A DNA stretch of 64,000 nt from an uncultured Saprospiraceae bacterium (GCA_937921525.1 CAKZUM010000021.1:1-64000); one strand, 5' to 3'. Shown: positions 46,583 to 56,790, counted from the stretch's first letter. A program made the numbers and translations. The notes: a model not told the origin generated them from the letters alone.

Positions 46583-46852
46583 ATGATGGCAACATTAAAT
46601 CAAAAAAAAATGGCACTTGCAACTGGATTAACGTCAGTCGTTTTCTATCTGGGTTGTTTTCTAGTAATGGCACTATTAGGGAAAGAGGGTATCGTACAAC
46701 TATCTAATCTACTTTTTCATGGGATGGATTTTAGCAATATCATTCGGATGAATATTCCTATTGGAGAAACACTATTAGGTGCTGCTATTTCCTTTTTGTT
46801 TTGGGGAGGGATTGGATATTTAGTAGCTTCCATTTATAACAAACTTAACTAA
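46583..46852 (+). CDS. Small membrane hypothetical protein
   Basis: Two TM segments; overlaps next ORF by 1 bp (TAATGG). Confidence 0.6.
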   Translation: MMATLNQKKMALATGLTSVVFYLGCFLVMALLGKEGIVQLSNLLFHGMDFSNIIRMNIPIGETLLGAAISFLFWGGIGYLVASIYNKLN

Positions 46853-47829
46853 TGGACAGTCTAACACAAGCTGCGCTCGGTGCTGCCGTTGGCGAAGCGA
46901 TTCTTGGTAAAAAAATCGGTCATAAAGCGGCTATTTTAGGAGCTATTGGAGGTACAATTCCTGATTTGGATGTTCTGCTCACCCCTTTTTTTAGTACCTT
47001 TCAAAACATAAGTATCCATCGCGGATATAGCCATTCTATTTTATTTTGCTTACTTGGCGCATTCCTATTTGCTTACCTATTGAGTAAAATAAAATGGACG
47101 AAATCCGTCTCTTTCAGAAAACTTTGGTTCTTTAGTTTTCTAGCCTTGTTTACACATGTATTGTTAGATGCTTTCACTAGTTTTGGAACGCAATTATTCT
47201 TGCCTTTTACGGATTGGCGAGTAAGCTTTGATAGTATTAGCATTATTGACCCTGTTTATACGATTCCATTAATAGTTGGGGTCGCAGGAAGCATATTTTA
47301 TTATAAAAAAAAGGAGGCTAAACGAGGCTTACCTAATAACCTAGGACTAATCATTAGCTCCTTATACTTACTGTTTACCCTTGCCAATAAACAACATATT
47401 GAGCAGATTTTTAATGAACAATTAGAAGCTCAAGAAATTCCTTCTTTTCGATTGTTAACCGTTCCTGTTGCTATTGGGAATACGACTTGGTACGGAGTTG
47501 CTAGAGATAAAACCCATTTGCATATTGGGAAATACTCCATGCTCAAAGGAAATAAAATTGAATTCAATGCCTTTCCAATTAATCGAGATTTATTGGATGG
47601 ATTAGACGAAGAATTGGTTTACAAAATGAAATGGTTTGCCCAAGGATTTTATACCGTTGCCGAAAAGGATGGTAAAATTCGGATTTATAATATGCAATGT
47701 GATATGCAAGGAATTAGAACCTTTGGAGATTATAAGGCACCGACTGCTTTTTATTATGAAATTACCCCACATCAAGACGGTTCTTATGATTTAGCAGCTG
47801 GTATGCACCCTTCGGAAGGAAGTGAATAA
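46852..47829 (+). CDS. YdjM-like membrane-bound metal-dependent hydrolase
   Basis: MDSLTQAALGAAVGEAILGKKIGHKAAILGAIGGTIPDLDVL, HRGYSHSILF, HVLLDAFTSFG. Confidence 0.88.
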   Translation: MDSLTQAALGAAVGEAILGKKIGHKAAILGAIGGTIPDLDVLLTPFFSTFQNISIHRGYSHSILFCLLGAFLFAYLLSKIKWTKSVSFRKLWFFSFLALFTHVLLDAFTSFGTQLFLPFTDWRVSFDSISIIDPVYTIPLIVGVAGSIFYYKKKEAKRGLPNNLGLIISSLYLLFTLANKQHIEQIFNEQLEAQEIPSFRLLTVPVAIGNTTWYGVARDKTHLHIGKYSMLKGNKIEFNAFPINRDLLDGLDEELVYKMKWFAQGFYTVAEKDGKIRIYNMQCDMQGIRTFGDYKAPTAFYYEITPHQDGSYDLAAGMHPSEGSE

Positions 47830-47873
47830 ATAAATGATTTACATAACTAGTGCTTATTTTTTTTACTAAATCC

Positions 47874-48350
47874 TTAGACGATACCCCATCGTTTTACTTG
47901 ATTTTTGTAGTCTAGATATTCTTTGCCAAATTTAGTAGCTAAGTATTGTTCTTCTTTCAAAATCACTTTGTAATGAACAATAGCTATAACTATAGGTAAT
48001 AAAAATAAGCACCAGAATAATTCTAACCAGAATACCAAACCTAAGTAAAGTAACACAAGGGCTACATACATTGGGTTTCGAGCAAATCGAAAAGGTCCTG
48101 TTTTGATGATACTAGTAGTAGGTTGAAAAGTGCTAACAGGTGTTTGCTTAGTCTTCATTGTTATCATTGCCCAAAAAGCAAATGGAAAAGAAATCCCTAC
48201 TAATACGATTCCAAACAGCTTAATTGAATTATTTAAATCTAAAGAAAATGGAAAGCAATAATCCAATAAATATCCTACGAGAAAAAATCCAATAAAGGTA
48301 ATTGGCGGAGGTACTTTGACTCCTGTTATGGACTTTGAATTGTTTGGCAT
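47874..48350 (-). CDS. Isoprenylcysteine methyltransferase-family membrane protein
   Basis: TGPFRFARNPMYVALVLLYLG ... EEQYLATKFGKEYLDYKNQVKRW. Confidence 0.85.
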   Translation of the reverse strand: MPNNSKSITGVKVPPPITFIGFFLVGYLLDYCFPFSLDLNNSIKLFGIVLVGISFPFAFWAMITMKTKQTPVSTFQPTTSIIKTGPFRFARNPMYVALVLLYLGLVFWLELFWCLFLLPIVIAIVHYKVILKEEQYLATKFGKEYLDYKNQVKRWGIV

Positions 48351-48419
48351 GCTAAAATTTTTAACAGAATTAATAAAAATTAAAAATAAAACTTAGTAAA
48401 CATACAAAAAAGGTAAAAC

Positions 48420-50909
48420 ATGACACATACTTATCAAATATCAGGCATGACTTGCAACGGTTGTAAAAACAGCGTTGAAGGTGCTTTAGGTAATTTAGAC
48501 GCCATTCAAAAAGTAACTGCTGACTTAAAAAAAGAAACAGTTGAAATAAAAATGTCTTCCCACATTCCTATTGAAAAATTACAGGAAACACTAGTCAAAG
48601 CAGGTTTGCATTATACGATTGGGATGAAAGGTGAAAAAGCTAAACACACTACGTCAAGCCATTCCAACAAACAAGAAGGAAATGGGGTGTTTTACTGTCC
48701 GATGCATTGTGAAGGAGAGAAAACCTACGACCAACCTGGTGATTGCCCCGTTTGTGGAATGCACTTAGTAGAACAGCCCAAACTGGTTACTTCAGCTCAA
48801 TATACTTGTCCGATGCATCCAGAAATTATTAGAGATGCGCCTGGGAGTTGTCCAAAATGTGGAATGGATTTAGTACCGATGCAACCAACAGAGGCAGCTG
48901 AAGATAAAACCTATCAGGAGCTATTGAAAAAAATGAAAATAGCCATCCTCTTTACGGTACCGATTTTCATTATGGCTATGGGAGAAATGATTCCAGGGAA
49001 TCCTTTAGCTAAGCTATTTTCTCAACATACGATGAATTGGATACAACTATTACTATCCTTGCCTGTCTTGTTTTATGCAGGTTGGATGTTCTTTGAGCGG
49101 GCGTGGAAATCTATTATGACTTGGAATTTGAATATGTTCACCTTGATTGGAATTGGGACAGGTGTGGCGTGGATATTTAGTGTAGTTGCGCTTTTGTTTC
49201 CTGACGTTTTTCCAGAACAGTTCAAAACTGAAAGTGGAACGGTCTTCGTTTATTTTGAAGCTGCTACGGTCATAATTACTTTGGTTTTATTAGGGCAATT
49301 GTTAGAAGCTAGAGCACATAGTCAAACTAGTGGAGCAATAAAAGAATTACTCAAATTAGCACCAACCGAAGCCGTATTGGTCACACCGAATGGCAAGGAT
49401 AAAATTATTTCTATCCAGGAGATTAAAGTAGGGGATTTATTGCGAGTCAAACCGGGCGATAAAGTACCTGTTGATGGCGTAATCACCGAAGGGCATAGTA
49501 GTATAGATGAATCAATGATTACAGGAGAGCCGATTCCTGTTGATAAACAAATAAGTGATTTAGTAAGTTCTGGGACGATAAATGGGACAAAATCCTTTGT
49601 GATGCAAGCTGAGAAAATAGGTTCTGAGACTTTGTTATCGCAAATTATTGAAATGGTCAATAATGCTAGTCGTTCCAAAGCACCAATACAAAAATTAGCG
49701 GATAAAATTTCAAAATACTTTGTGCCAATAGTCATCGGTATTTCCATCCTTACTTTTATCGTATGGTATTTAGTAGGACCTGCTCCTGCTATGGTTTATG
49801 CTTTTGTCAATGCGATTGCCGTCTTAATTATCGCTTGTCCTTGTGCCTTAGGTTTAGCTACACCGATGTCCGTAATGGTTGGAGTAGGGAAGGGGGCAAA
49901 AAATGGGGTGTTAATCAAAAATGCAGAAGCTTTAGAAAAGTTGGACAAAGTAAATGTATTGATTACCGATAAAACGGGAACGATAACCGAAGGCAAACCT
50001 TCTGTAGAAAAAGTAGTGAACACCTCGGACAAAGCCTTGCCTTTATTGCAATACATCGCCTCTCTGAATCAATATAGCGAACATCCACTAGCAGAGGCAA
50101 TTGTAAAGCATAGCGAAAAGGAAAATATAGATTTACATGCGGTCAATGATTTTGAATCTGTTTCTGGTAAAGGAGTCATTGGTACAGTAGATAATCATAG
50201 AATAGCATTGGGAAATAAAAAGCTAATGCAACAAGTAAAAGCAGTAGTCTCGGAAACCGTAGATAGCCAAGTGATTGCCGAGCAAAAAAAGGGTAAAACC
50301 GTTTCTTATATCTCCGTAGATGAAGAAGTATTGGGCTTTGTGACTATTTCAGATGCCATTAAAAAAACGAGCGCACAAGCCATTTCGGCTTTACAAAAAC
50401 AAGGAATAGAGGTGATTATGCTAACGGGAGATAATGCGAATACCGCAAAAACAGTTGCTGACCAACTTGGACTAGCAGATTTTAGAGCAGATTTTTTACC
50501 AAAGGACAAACTAGATTTTATTAAAGCTTTACAAGCAAAAGGGAAAATAGTAGCAATGGCGGGAGATGGGATTAATGACGCCCCTGCCTTAGCCCAAGCG
50601 GATGTAGGTATTGCAATGGGTACAGGTACAGATGTGGCTATTGAAAGCTCCGAAGTAACTTTGGTAAAAGGTGATTTAAAAGGGATTGTCAAAGCCAAAA
50701 ATCTAAGTTATGCCGTAATGAAAAATATCAAAGAGAATCTGTTTTTTGCCTTTATCTATAATGTTTTGGGTGTACCGATTGCAGCAGGGGTGCTTTATCC
50801 TTTTTTCGGTCTTTTGTTGTCACCAATGTTGGCGGCTGCGGCGATGAGTTTTAGTTCAGTATCTGTTATAATGAATTCTTTGCGGTTGAGAGGTGTTTCT
50901 CTAGATTAG
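48420..50909 (+). CDS. copA: Copper-translocating P-type ATPase with HMA and two metal-binding N-domains
   Basis: GMTCNGC, two CPMH...CPxCGM domains, CPC motif (IACPCALGLATP), DKTGTITEG. Confidence 0.95.
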   Translation: MTHTYQISGMTCNGCKNSVEGALGNLDAIQKVTADLKKETVEIKMSSHIPIEKLQETLVKAGLHYTIGMKGEKAKHTTSSHSNKQEGNGVFYCPMHCEGEKTYDQPGDCPVCGMHLVEQPKLVTSAQYTCPMHPEIIRDAPGSCPKCGMDLVPMQPTEAAEDKTYQELLKKMKIAILFTVPIFIMAMGEMIPGNPLAKLFSQHTMNWIQLLLSLPVLFYAGWMFFERAWKSIMTWNLNMFTLIGIGTGVAWIFSVVALLFPDVFPEQFKTESGTVFVYFEAATVIITLVLLGQLLEARAHSQTSGAIKELLKLAPTEAVLVTPNGKDKIISIQEIKVGDLLRVKPGDKVPVDGVITEGHSSIDESMITGEPIPVDKQISDLVSSGTINGTKSFVMQAEKIGSETLLSQIIEMVNNASRSKAPIQKLADKISKYFVPIVIGISILTFIVWYLVGPAPAMVYAFVNAIAVLIIACPCALGLATPMSVMVGVGKGAKNGVLIKNAEALEKLDKVNVLITDKTGTITEGKPSVEKVVNTSDKALPLLQYIASLNQYSEHPLAEAIVKHSEKENIDLHAVNDFESVSGKGVIGTVDNHRIALGNKKLMQQVKAVVSETVDSQVIAEQKKGKTVSYISVDEEVLGFVTISDAIKKTSAQAISALQKQGIEVIMLTGDNANTAKTVADQLGLADFRADFLPKDKLDFIKALQAKGKIVAMAGDGINDAPALAQADVGIAMGTGTDVAIESSEVTLVKGDLKGIVKAKNLSYAVMKNIKENLFFAFIYNVLGVPIAAGVLYPFFGLLLSPMLAAAAMSFSSVSVIMNSLRLRGVSLD

Positions 50910-50964
50910 GCTAATTAATTGTTGATTCGATGGATTGGGAGGGGGAGTTTTCTCAGCAAAAACC

Positions 50965-50986
50965 TATTTAAGCAATTGCTTAAATA
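50965..50986. promoter_or_regulatory. 22-bp perfect palindrome, candidate ArsR-family operator
   Basis: TATTTAAGCAATTGCTTAAATA; overlaps the -33 region of a TATCTTTG promoter (50999-51006). Confidence 0.75.
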
Positions 50987-51010
50987 TTAAAATACCTATA
51001 TCTTTGACCT

Positions 51011-51382
51011 ATGGAAAAAATATCAAATACCTGTATAAGAGCCTACCGAGACGAACAGCAAATTTTACGGTGCAAAAATCAAGTAGAAAGAATAGAATCA
51101 ACCCTTCCAGATGTAGCTCAATTGCTGGCATTAACTGGAAATGAAGTACGTTTAAAAATTCTTTTGTTATTACAAGAAGAAGGAAAGTTATGTGTTTGTG
51201 ATTTGAGCGATATCTTGGGCATGAAAATTCCTGCAGTATCCCAACACCTTAGAAAATTAAAAGATGCCCAAATAGTTAGTACGCAAAGAGAAGGAACGGT
51301 TATTTATTATCAATTTAGCATAAAGAAAAAGCAACAAATAAATGCAATTATAGACCTGTTTTTTAAAAAAGAAACAGTATAA
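51011..51382 (+). CDS. ArsR/SmtB-family repressor
   Basis: EVRLKILLLLQEEGKLCVCDLSDILGMKIPAVSQHLRKLKDAQIVSTQREGTVIYY. Confidence 0.92.
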   Translation: MEKISNTCIRAYRDEQQILRCKNQVERIESTLPDVAQLLALTGNEVRLKILLLLQEEGKLCVCDLSDILGMKIPAVSQHLRKLKDAQIVSTQREGTVIYYQFSIKKKQQINAIIDLFFKKETV

Positions 51383-51443
51383 AAAACAAAAGGTTAATTA
51401 CTAAACTAGCTACTTTTCTTATTTAGCTAGAAATAGATTTTAT

Positions 51444-51878
51444 ATGAGAATAAATACCACACAATCTCTTATTGGAAGTATCTTTGCCTTTGTACTGGCA
51501 ACCAGTTGTTGTTGGTTACCTTTTCTAGCGATTGGTATTGGAGGTGCGACTAGTTTCGCTGCTTTTTCTGCTGGGTTAGAACAATTTAGCGGATTTTTCA
51601 TGACTGCTGGCGCAGTTTTTTTAGCATGGGGAGGCTATCAATTTTATCAAAAAAATAATACTAAAGCAATGACAACAGTCGAACTTCAATCTACTATCAC
51701 TTGCCCCAATTGTCAGGCTACAAAAGAAGAAACGATGCCAACAAATGCTTGTCAATTTTTCTATGAATGTGAAAGTTGTAAAACATTATTAAAGCCTAAA
51801 TCAGGAGATTGTTGCGTATATTGTAGCTATGGAACGATAGCCTGCCCACCCATTCAAGAAGGAAAAAATTGTTGCTAA
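51444..51878 (+). CDS. MerT-like TM segments fused to GDCCVxC domain
   Basis: ATSCCWLPFLAIGIG TM cysteine pair and TCPNCQATKEETMPTNACQFFYECESCKTLLKPKSGDCCVYCSYGTIACPPIQ. Confidence 0.85.
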   Translation: MRINTTQSLIGSIFAFVLATSCCWLPFLAIGIGGATSFAAFSAGLEQFSGFFMTAGAVFLAWGGYQFYQKNNTKAMTTVELQSTITCPNCQATKEETMPTNACQFFYECESCKTLLKPKSGDCCVYCSYGTIACPPIQEGKNCC

Positions 51879-52210
51879 TGAATGTTCAAGCAAAAACGAT
51901 AAGAACTTTTGTAGGTGCAAAAAACTATCTAGAATCCAGAACTTTTTATAAAGAACTAGGATTCGAAGAAGTAGTACTTTCTGAAAAAATGAGCCTCTTT
52001 AAAGTCAATGAAAATCTAGGATTTTACCTACAAGATTATTATGTTAAAAAATGGTGTAATAACTCAATGGTCTTTTTGGAAGTAGATGATGTAGATAAAT
52101 GTTGGGAAGGATTAGATAAAAAAGGGCTCCATCATAAATACAAATATGTAAGACTTACACTTATCAAAGAATTTGAGTGGGGACGAGAATGTTTTATGCA
52201 TGACCCATAA
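51878..52210 (+). pseudogene. VOC (glyoxalase/bleomycin-resistance-like) protein with premature TAA
   Basis: GAKNYLESRTFYKELGFEEVVLSEKMSLF...GRECFMHDP*; frame continues GVLWHFCQFN to 52243. Confidence 0.7.
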
Positions 52211-52429
52211 GGAGTATTATGGCACTTTTGCCAATTCAATTAATATCTTTTTTAGTGGTCTCTAATATGTTTGTCTCAATGACAAAATATTGTGATGTCT
52301 AACACCCAACAATGGCAAGATTTATGCATCTTATATAAGTTTAGCGTTAAAATAACAAAAAATAAAATATAAGTGGAGAAATCCAGTTTACTAAGTATCT
52401 AAATTGAGATAGTTACCGTAATAAATAGT

Positions 52430-52894
52430 GTGAATACAAACCATAAAACATATCAGATTATAAGTTTATGCATGGCATTCTTGGTGTTTTTTTCATCAAT
52501 AGGATTCTCTATTGATATGCACTTCTGTCAAGGACACTTAAAATCTATTAGTTTTATTGGGGATGCCGCAGATTGTTATGGAGCTAAAGGCGACAATTCG
52601 CAGAAAAGTTGCCAAATGTCTAAACGGCAAGTGACCAAGAAAATGGATTGCTCTCTTGATAAAAAAGATTGCTGCCACAATCGGCACCTGTTGGCTCAGG
52701 CAGACCTTACTTCAACCAATCAATCAGGTCAATTTATATTGAATCACAATAGCTTTCAATATATTTCGATTGTTCCTGTTTCATTGGTAGAGGATACTAT
52801 TTTTCTTACTACCGATATTCTATCGGTCTTTCAGTACAAACCACCTTTAATCCTCAAAGACATACCTGTCTTCATTCAGTCCTTTCTTTTATAA
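52430..52894 (+). CDS. HYC_CC_PP-type small secreted protein, paralog of 33422..33892
   Basis: GTG start; DMHFCQGHLKSISFIGDAADCYG, KKDCCHNR, YKPPLILKDIPVF. Confidence 0.72.
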   Translation: MNTNHKTYQIISLCMAFLVFFSSIGFSIDMHFCQGHLKSISFIGDAADCYGAKGDNSQKSCQMSKRQVTKKMDCSLDKKDCCHNRHLLAQADLTSTNQSGQFILNHNSFQYISIVPVSLVEDTIFLTTDILSVFQYKPPLILKDIPVFIQSFLL

Positions 52895-53090
52895 TTTACT
52901 CTATTTTTTTACTTTTAATCGGCGTATTTCCAATTATAGCTCCCTCGATGGGCTTGGAAATAGACCTTTCTAATTGCCTACTAACGTCGATTAAAGTTTC
53001 CAACACATTATACAGCGTCGAACTCAAAATGAAATAATTCCAAAAACCGATTCAATTATACATGGATTATTCATTAAAAAAGTTCTAAAA

Positions 53091-54437
53091 ATGAAAATAC
53101 GATTATTGTATTTACTCTTTGGTATTACTTTAATCATTGCTTGTAATCAAGATAAAGTATATCTGAATACGCCATTAGACCAGTTATTGGATTCGGCCCT
53201 TACTAGGGCATCCAAAAATGCAGATATGGCCGATTTTATTTTACCTGAAAGTGATGACTTTGCTGCTATTCCTCAAGATGCTCATAATCCTTTGACTAAG
53301 GAAAAGGTACATCTTGGTAAGTGGCTGTTTTTTGAGACAGGATTGGGTTTAGCACCCAATAAAGCAGCAGGCGAAAAAACTTACTCTTGTGCCTCTTGCC
53401 ATATTCCTTCGGCTGGATTTAGACCAGGCGGTATTCAAGGAATAGCCGATGGAGGTATTGGTTTTGGACAAAATGGAGAAGGACGGACTAAATTAAATGC
53501 TTATCGAGCACACGAAATGGATGTACAAGGACTTCGCCCATTGAGTGTTTTAAATGTAGCTTTTGTAGAGAACAGCACTTGGAATGGTCGATTCGGTAGT
53601 GAAGGCGTCAACGTTGGAACAGAAGATAGGTGGCTCGTGGCAGAAGGAACAGACCGCAATGAGGAAGGGCTTGCAGCGTTGGAAACCCAAAACATTGAAG
53701 GGATGGGTTTGCATCGAATGGAAATCACCGATGAAGTCCTAGATGGCTATGGCTACCGAAAATACTTTGATGAGGCTTTTGGCGATTTACCAGAAGAAGA
53801 GCGTTATACCAAACGGACTGCCAGCTTTGCTATTTCCGCTTACTTAAGAGCATTGATAACGAATAAGGCACCTTTCCAAGCATACTTAAAAGGAGACAGA
53901 ACTGCAATGACGGAACAAGAAAAAAGAGGTGCTTTAGTATTTTTCTCCGATGCTAAATGTTACCAATGCCATAAAAATGCTAATCTAGGCGCAAATGAAT
54001 TTTATGCTTTGTGAGTGAAAGACTTATATGAAACTGGACAAGCCTTTAACACATCTGAGGCAGACACTAAAAACTTAGGTCGTGGAGAATTTACAGGCAG
54101 AGAAGAAGATATGTACAAATTCAGAATCCCTCAATTATACAACTTGGGAGATGATGATTTTTACTTTCATGGTAGTAGCAAGCAAACGTTGAAGGAAGTT
54201 GTTGATTATTTTAATGAAGGTGTTCCTGAAAATAAGAATATACCATCTTCACAAATTGCTCGTCAATTTAGACCGCTCAGTTTAACAGAAACGCAACTGG
54301 AAGACTTAACTGTTTTTTTAGAAAATGGGCTACGGGATTCCGATTTACTTCGATATCAACCAGACTTCGTACTCTCTGGTAACTGTTTCCCTAATAATGA
54401 TATATTCTCCCAAATAGAATTAGGTTGTGGAGATTGA
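53091..54437 (+). pseudogene. Di-heme cytochrome c peroxidase interrupted by in-frame TGA (54012-54014)
   Basis: ORFs 53091..54014 and 54015..54437 are in one frame and together align with 44895..46229 (EFYAL*VKDL vs EFYALGMSDL). Confidence 0.85.
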
Positions 54438-54464
54438 AATTGATTTTTGATAAAAAATTAGTCT

Positions 54465-56663
54465 ATGAAATTTAGATATTTACCCTTATTGTTCCTTTTA
54501 GTACTCCCAATAATTGGAAGTGCTCAACATTCGGTGGCTAGGCAATGGAATGAAGTATTATTGCATGCTATCCGAAATGATTTTGCCCGTCCGACCGTAC
54601 ATGCTAGAAACTTATTTCATACTTCTGTCTTGATGTATGATGCTTGGGCCGCTTTTGACGATAAGGCAGAAACCTACTTTTTAGGTAAAACGGTAGCTGG
54701 CTTTACTTGTCCATTTGATGGTATTGCTAGAAATAATAATGTCCAAGAACAAAGAGAATCGGTTATCAGTTACGCAATGTATCGGCTGTTAATGCATCGG
54801 TTTAAAAATTCGCCAGGTGCAGCTGAAACACTTCCACTTATTGAAACACAATTCAGTACGATGGGTTATGATGCATCCTTTCAATCAACAAACTATGCGG
54901 ATGGAAGTGGTGCCGCTTTAGGTAATTATTTAGCAGAAAACATGATTGAATTTGGTCTGCAAGATAATTCCAATGAACAGAATGATTATACTAATCTCTA
55001 TTACCGAAATTTTAATTTTCCAATTGCTCCTGAACTAACAACTAATCCTTTCTTATGGGATCCCAACCGCTGGCAGCCCTTGACTTTCGAGGTATTTATT
55101 GACCAAAGTGGTAACGAACTCCCTGGTGGAGCGCCTGAATTTTTAAGCCCAGAATGGGGTATTGTAACACCCTTTGCTTTACAAGAAGAAGATTTAACGA
55201 TTCACCAAAGAGAAGGAAATGACTATTGGGTTTATCATGACCCAGGGAATCCACCATACATTGATGAAGATACAGGTGGAGATGGTTATCTATGGGGATT
55301 TTCAATGGTTAGCTTATGGTCTGCTCATCTTGACCCAGCAGATGGGGTACTATTGGATATTTCTCCTGCATCTTTAGGCAATGTTCCTTTAGAGGAATTA
55401 CCCACCGATTTAGAAGGATACAGAAGTTTCTATCAGCAATTTGACGGAGGAGATACAGGCAAAGGGTATGCTGTCAATCCACATACAGGACAACCTTATG
55501 AACCTCAGATTGTACCAAGAGGCGATTATACCAGAGTTTTAGCAGAATTTTGGGCAGATGGCCCAGATTCAGAGACACCTCCTGGTCATTGGTTTACCGT
55601 TTTAAATTATGTAAACGACCATCCTCAATTTGAGCGACGATTTAAAGGGAAAGGAGAGATTATGGATGCCTTAGAATGGGATGTTAAAGCCTATTTAATT
55701 CTAGGTGGTGGGATGCACGATGCAGCTGTTGCCTCATGGGGCATTAAGGGTTGGTACGATTATTTACGACCCATTTCTGCTATTCGATATATGGGCGAAA
55801 GAGGGCAATCAACCGACCCCAATTTACCAAATTATCATGTCGCAGGATTACCTTTGCAAGAAGGATTCATTGAAATCGTTCAAGAAGGAGACCCCCTTGC
55901 TGGAGAGAATAATGAGCATGTAGGAAAAATAAAACTATATGCTTGGAAGGGACCTGATTTTATCAATGACCCCGAAACAGATGTTGCTGGGGTAGGGTGG
56001 GTGCTATCAGAAAAGTGGTGGCCTTACCAAAGACCAACTTTTGTTACGCCACCATTCGCAGGATTCATTTCTGGCCATTCTACCTTTTCGAGAGCTGCTG
56101 CAGAAATATTAACCAAGCTAACAGGGGATACTTATTTCCCTGGTGGGCTAGGGGAGTTTGTCGCTAAGAAAAATGAATTTCTAGTTTTTGAAGAAGGGCC
56201 AAGCCAAGATATTATCTTGCAATGGGCTACCTATAGAGATGCCTCAGACCAAACTAGTTTATCTCGTATTTGGGGCGGTATTCATCCGCCTGCGGATGAT
56301 ATTCCTGGTCGATTTATCGGAGTAGAAATAGCTGAGGATGCCTTTAATCTTGCGGAACAATATTTCAATGATATTAGCACGAGTACGGAAGAACCCTCAA
56401 ATAATGCCTCTTTTAAACTTTATCCCAATCCTATTCTAGGCAATGAATCTATTACCTTGGAAGGTGCTTTTAATAAGGAAAAAATCAACTTAGAAGTGTT
56501 CGATTATACTGGAAAGTTAGTGCATGCTAAAACGGTGAGTAGTTATGAGAATAAGTTAATTACATCTCTTGCTGACCAAGTTTTACCTACTGGATTTTAT
56601 TTGGTTCAGTTGAAGGGGGAAGGTTTGAATAGATCTTATAAAGTACAGGTCGTAAATAAATGA
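54465..56663 (+). CDS. Vanadium-dependent haloperoxidase/PAP2-like secreted protein with T9SS sorting domain
   Basis: FAGFISGHSTFSRAAAEIL and SRIWGGIHPPADD; C-terminal SFKLYPNPILGNESITLEG...YKVQVVNK. Confidence 0.85.
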   Translation: MKFRYLPLLFLLVLPIIGSAQHSVARQWNEVLLHAIRNDFARPTVHARNLFHTSVLMYDAWAAFDDKAETYFLGKTVAGFTCPFDGIARNNNVQEQRESVISYAMYRLLMHRFKNSPGAAETLPLIETQFSTMGYDASFQSTNYADGSGAALGNYLAENMIEFGLQDNSNEQNDYTNLYYRNFNFPIAPELTTNPFLWDPNRWQPLTFEVFIDQSGNELPGGAPEFLSPEWGIVTPFALQEEDLTIHQREGNDYWVYHDPGNPPYIDEDTGGDGYLWGFSMVSLWSAHLDPADGVLLDISPASLGNVPLEELPTDLEGYRSFYQQFDGGDTGKGYAVNPHTGQPYEPQIVPRGDYTRVLAEFWADGPDSETPPGHWFTVLNYVNDHPQFERRFKGKGEIMDALEWDVKAYLILGGGMHDAAVASWGIKGWYDYLRPISAIRYMGERGQSTDPNLPNYHVAGLPLQEGFIEIVQEGDPLAGENNEHVGKIKLYAWKGPDFINDPETDVAGVGWVLSEKWWPYQRPTFVTPPFAGFISGHSTFSRAAAEILTKLTGDTYFPGGLGEFVAKKNEFLVFEEGPSQDIILQWATYRDASDQTSLSRIWGGIHPPADDIPGRFIGVEIAEDAFNLAEQYFNDISTSTEEPSNNASFKLYPNPILGNESITLEGAFNKEKINLEVFDYTGKLVHAKTVSSYENKLITSLADQVLPTGFYLVQLKGEGLNRSYKVQVVNK

Positions 56664-56790
56664 CAACTGTATTCTTTTTATTCGAATGAAGCTTAAACCT
56701 GAAAATTCTTTCATCGCATGGAGATGGAAGAATTTTTGGCTCTTCTAATTTGTAATGGATTCAAAAGACACCTTTTTCAAAATTTACATA

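Noticed and set aside
49763-49972. Plus-strand ORF 69 aa within the P-type ATPase
   Set aside because: Out-of-frame translation of the ATPase gene.
54012-54014. Selenocysteine or recoded TGA
   Set aside because: The position is Gly in the intact paralog, not Cys; many other genes here use TGA as a normal stop.
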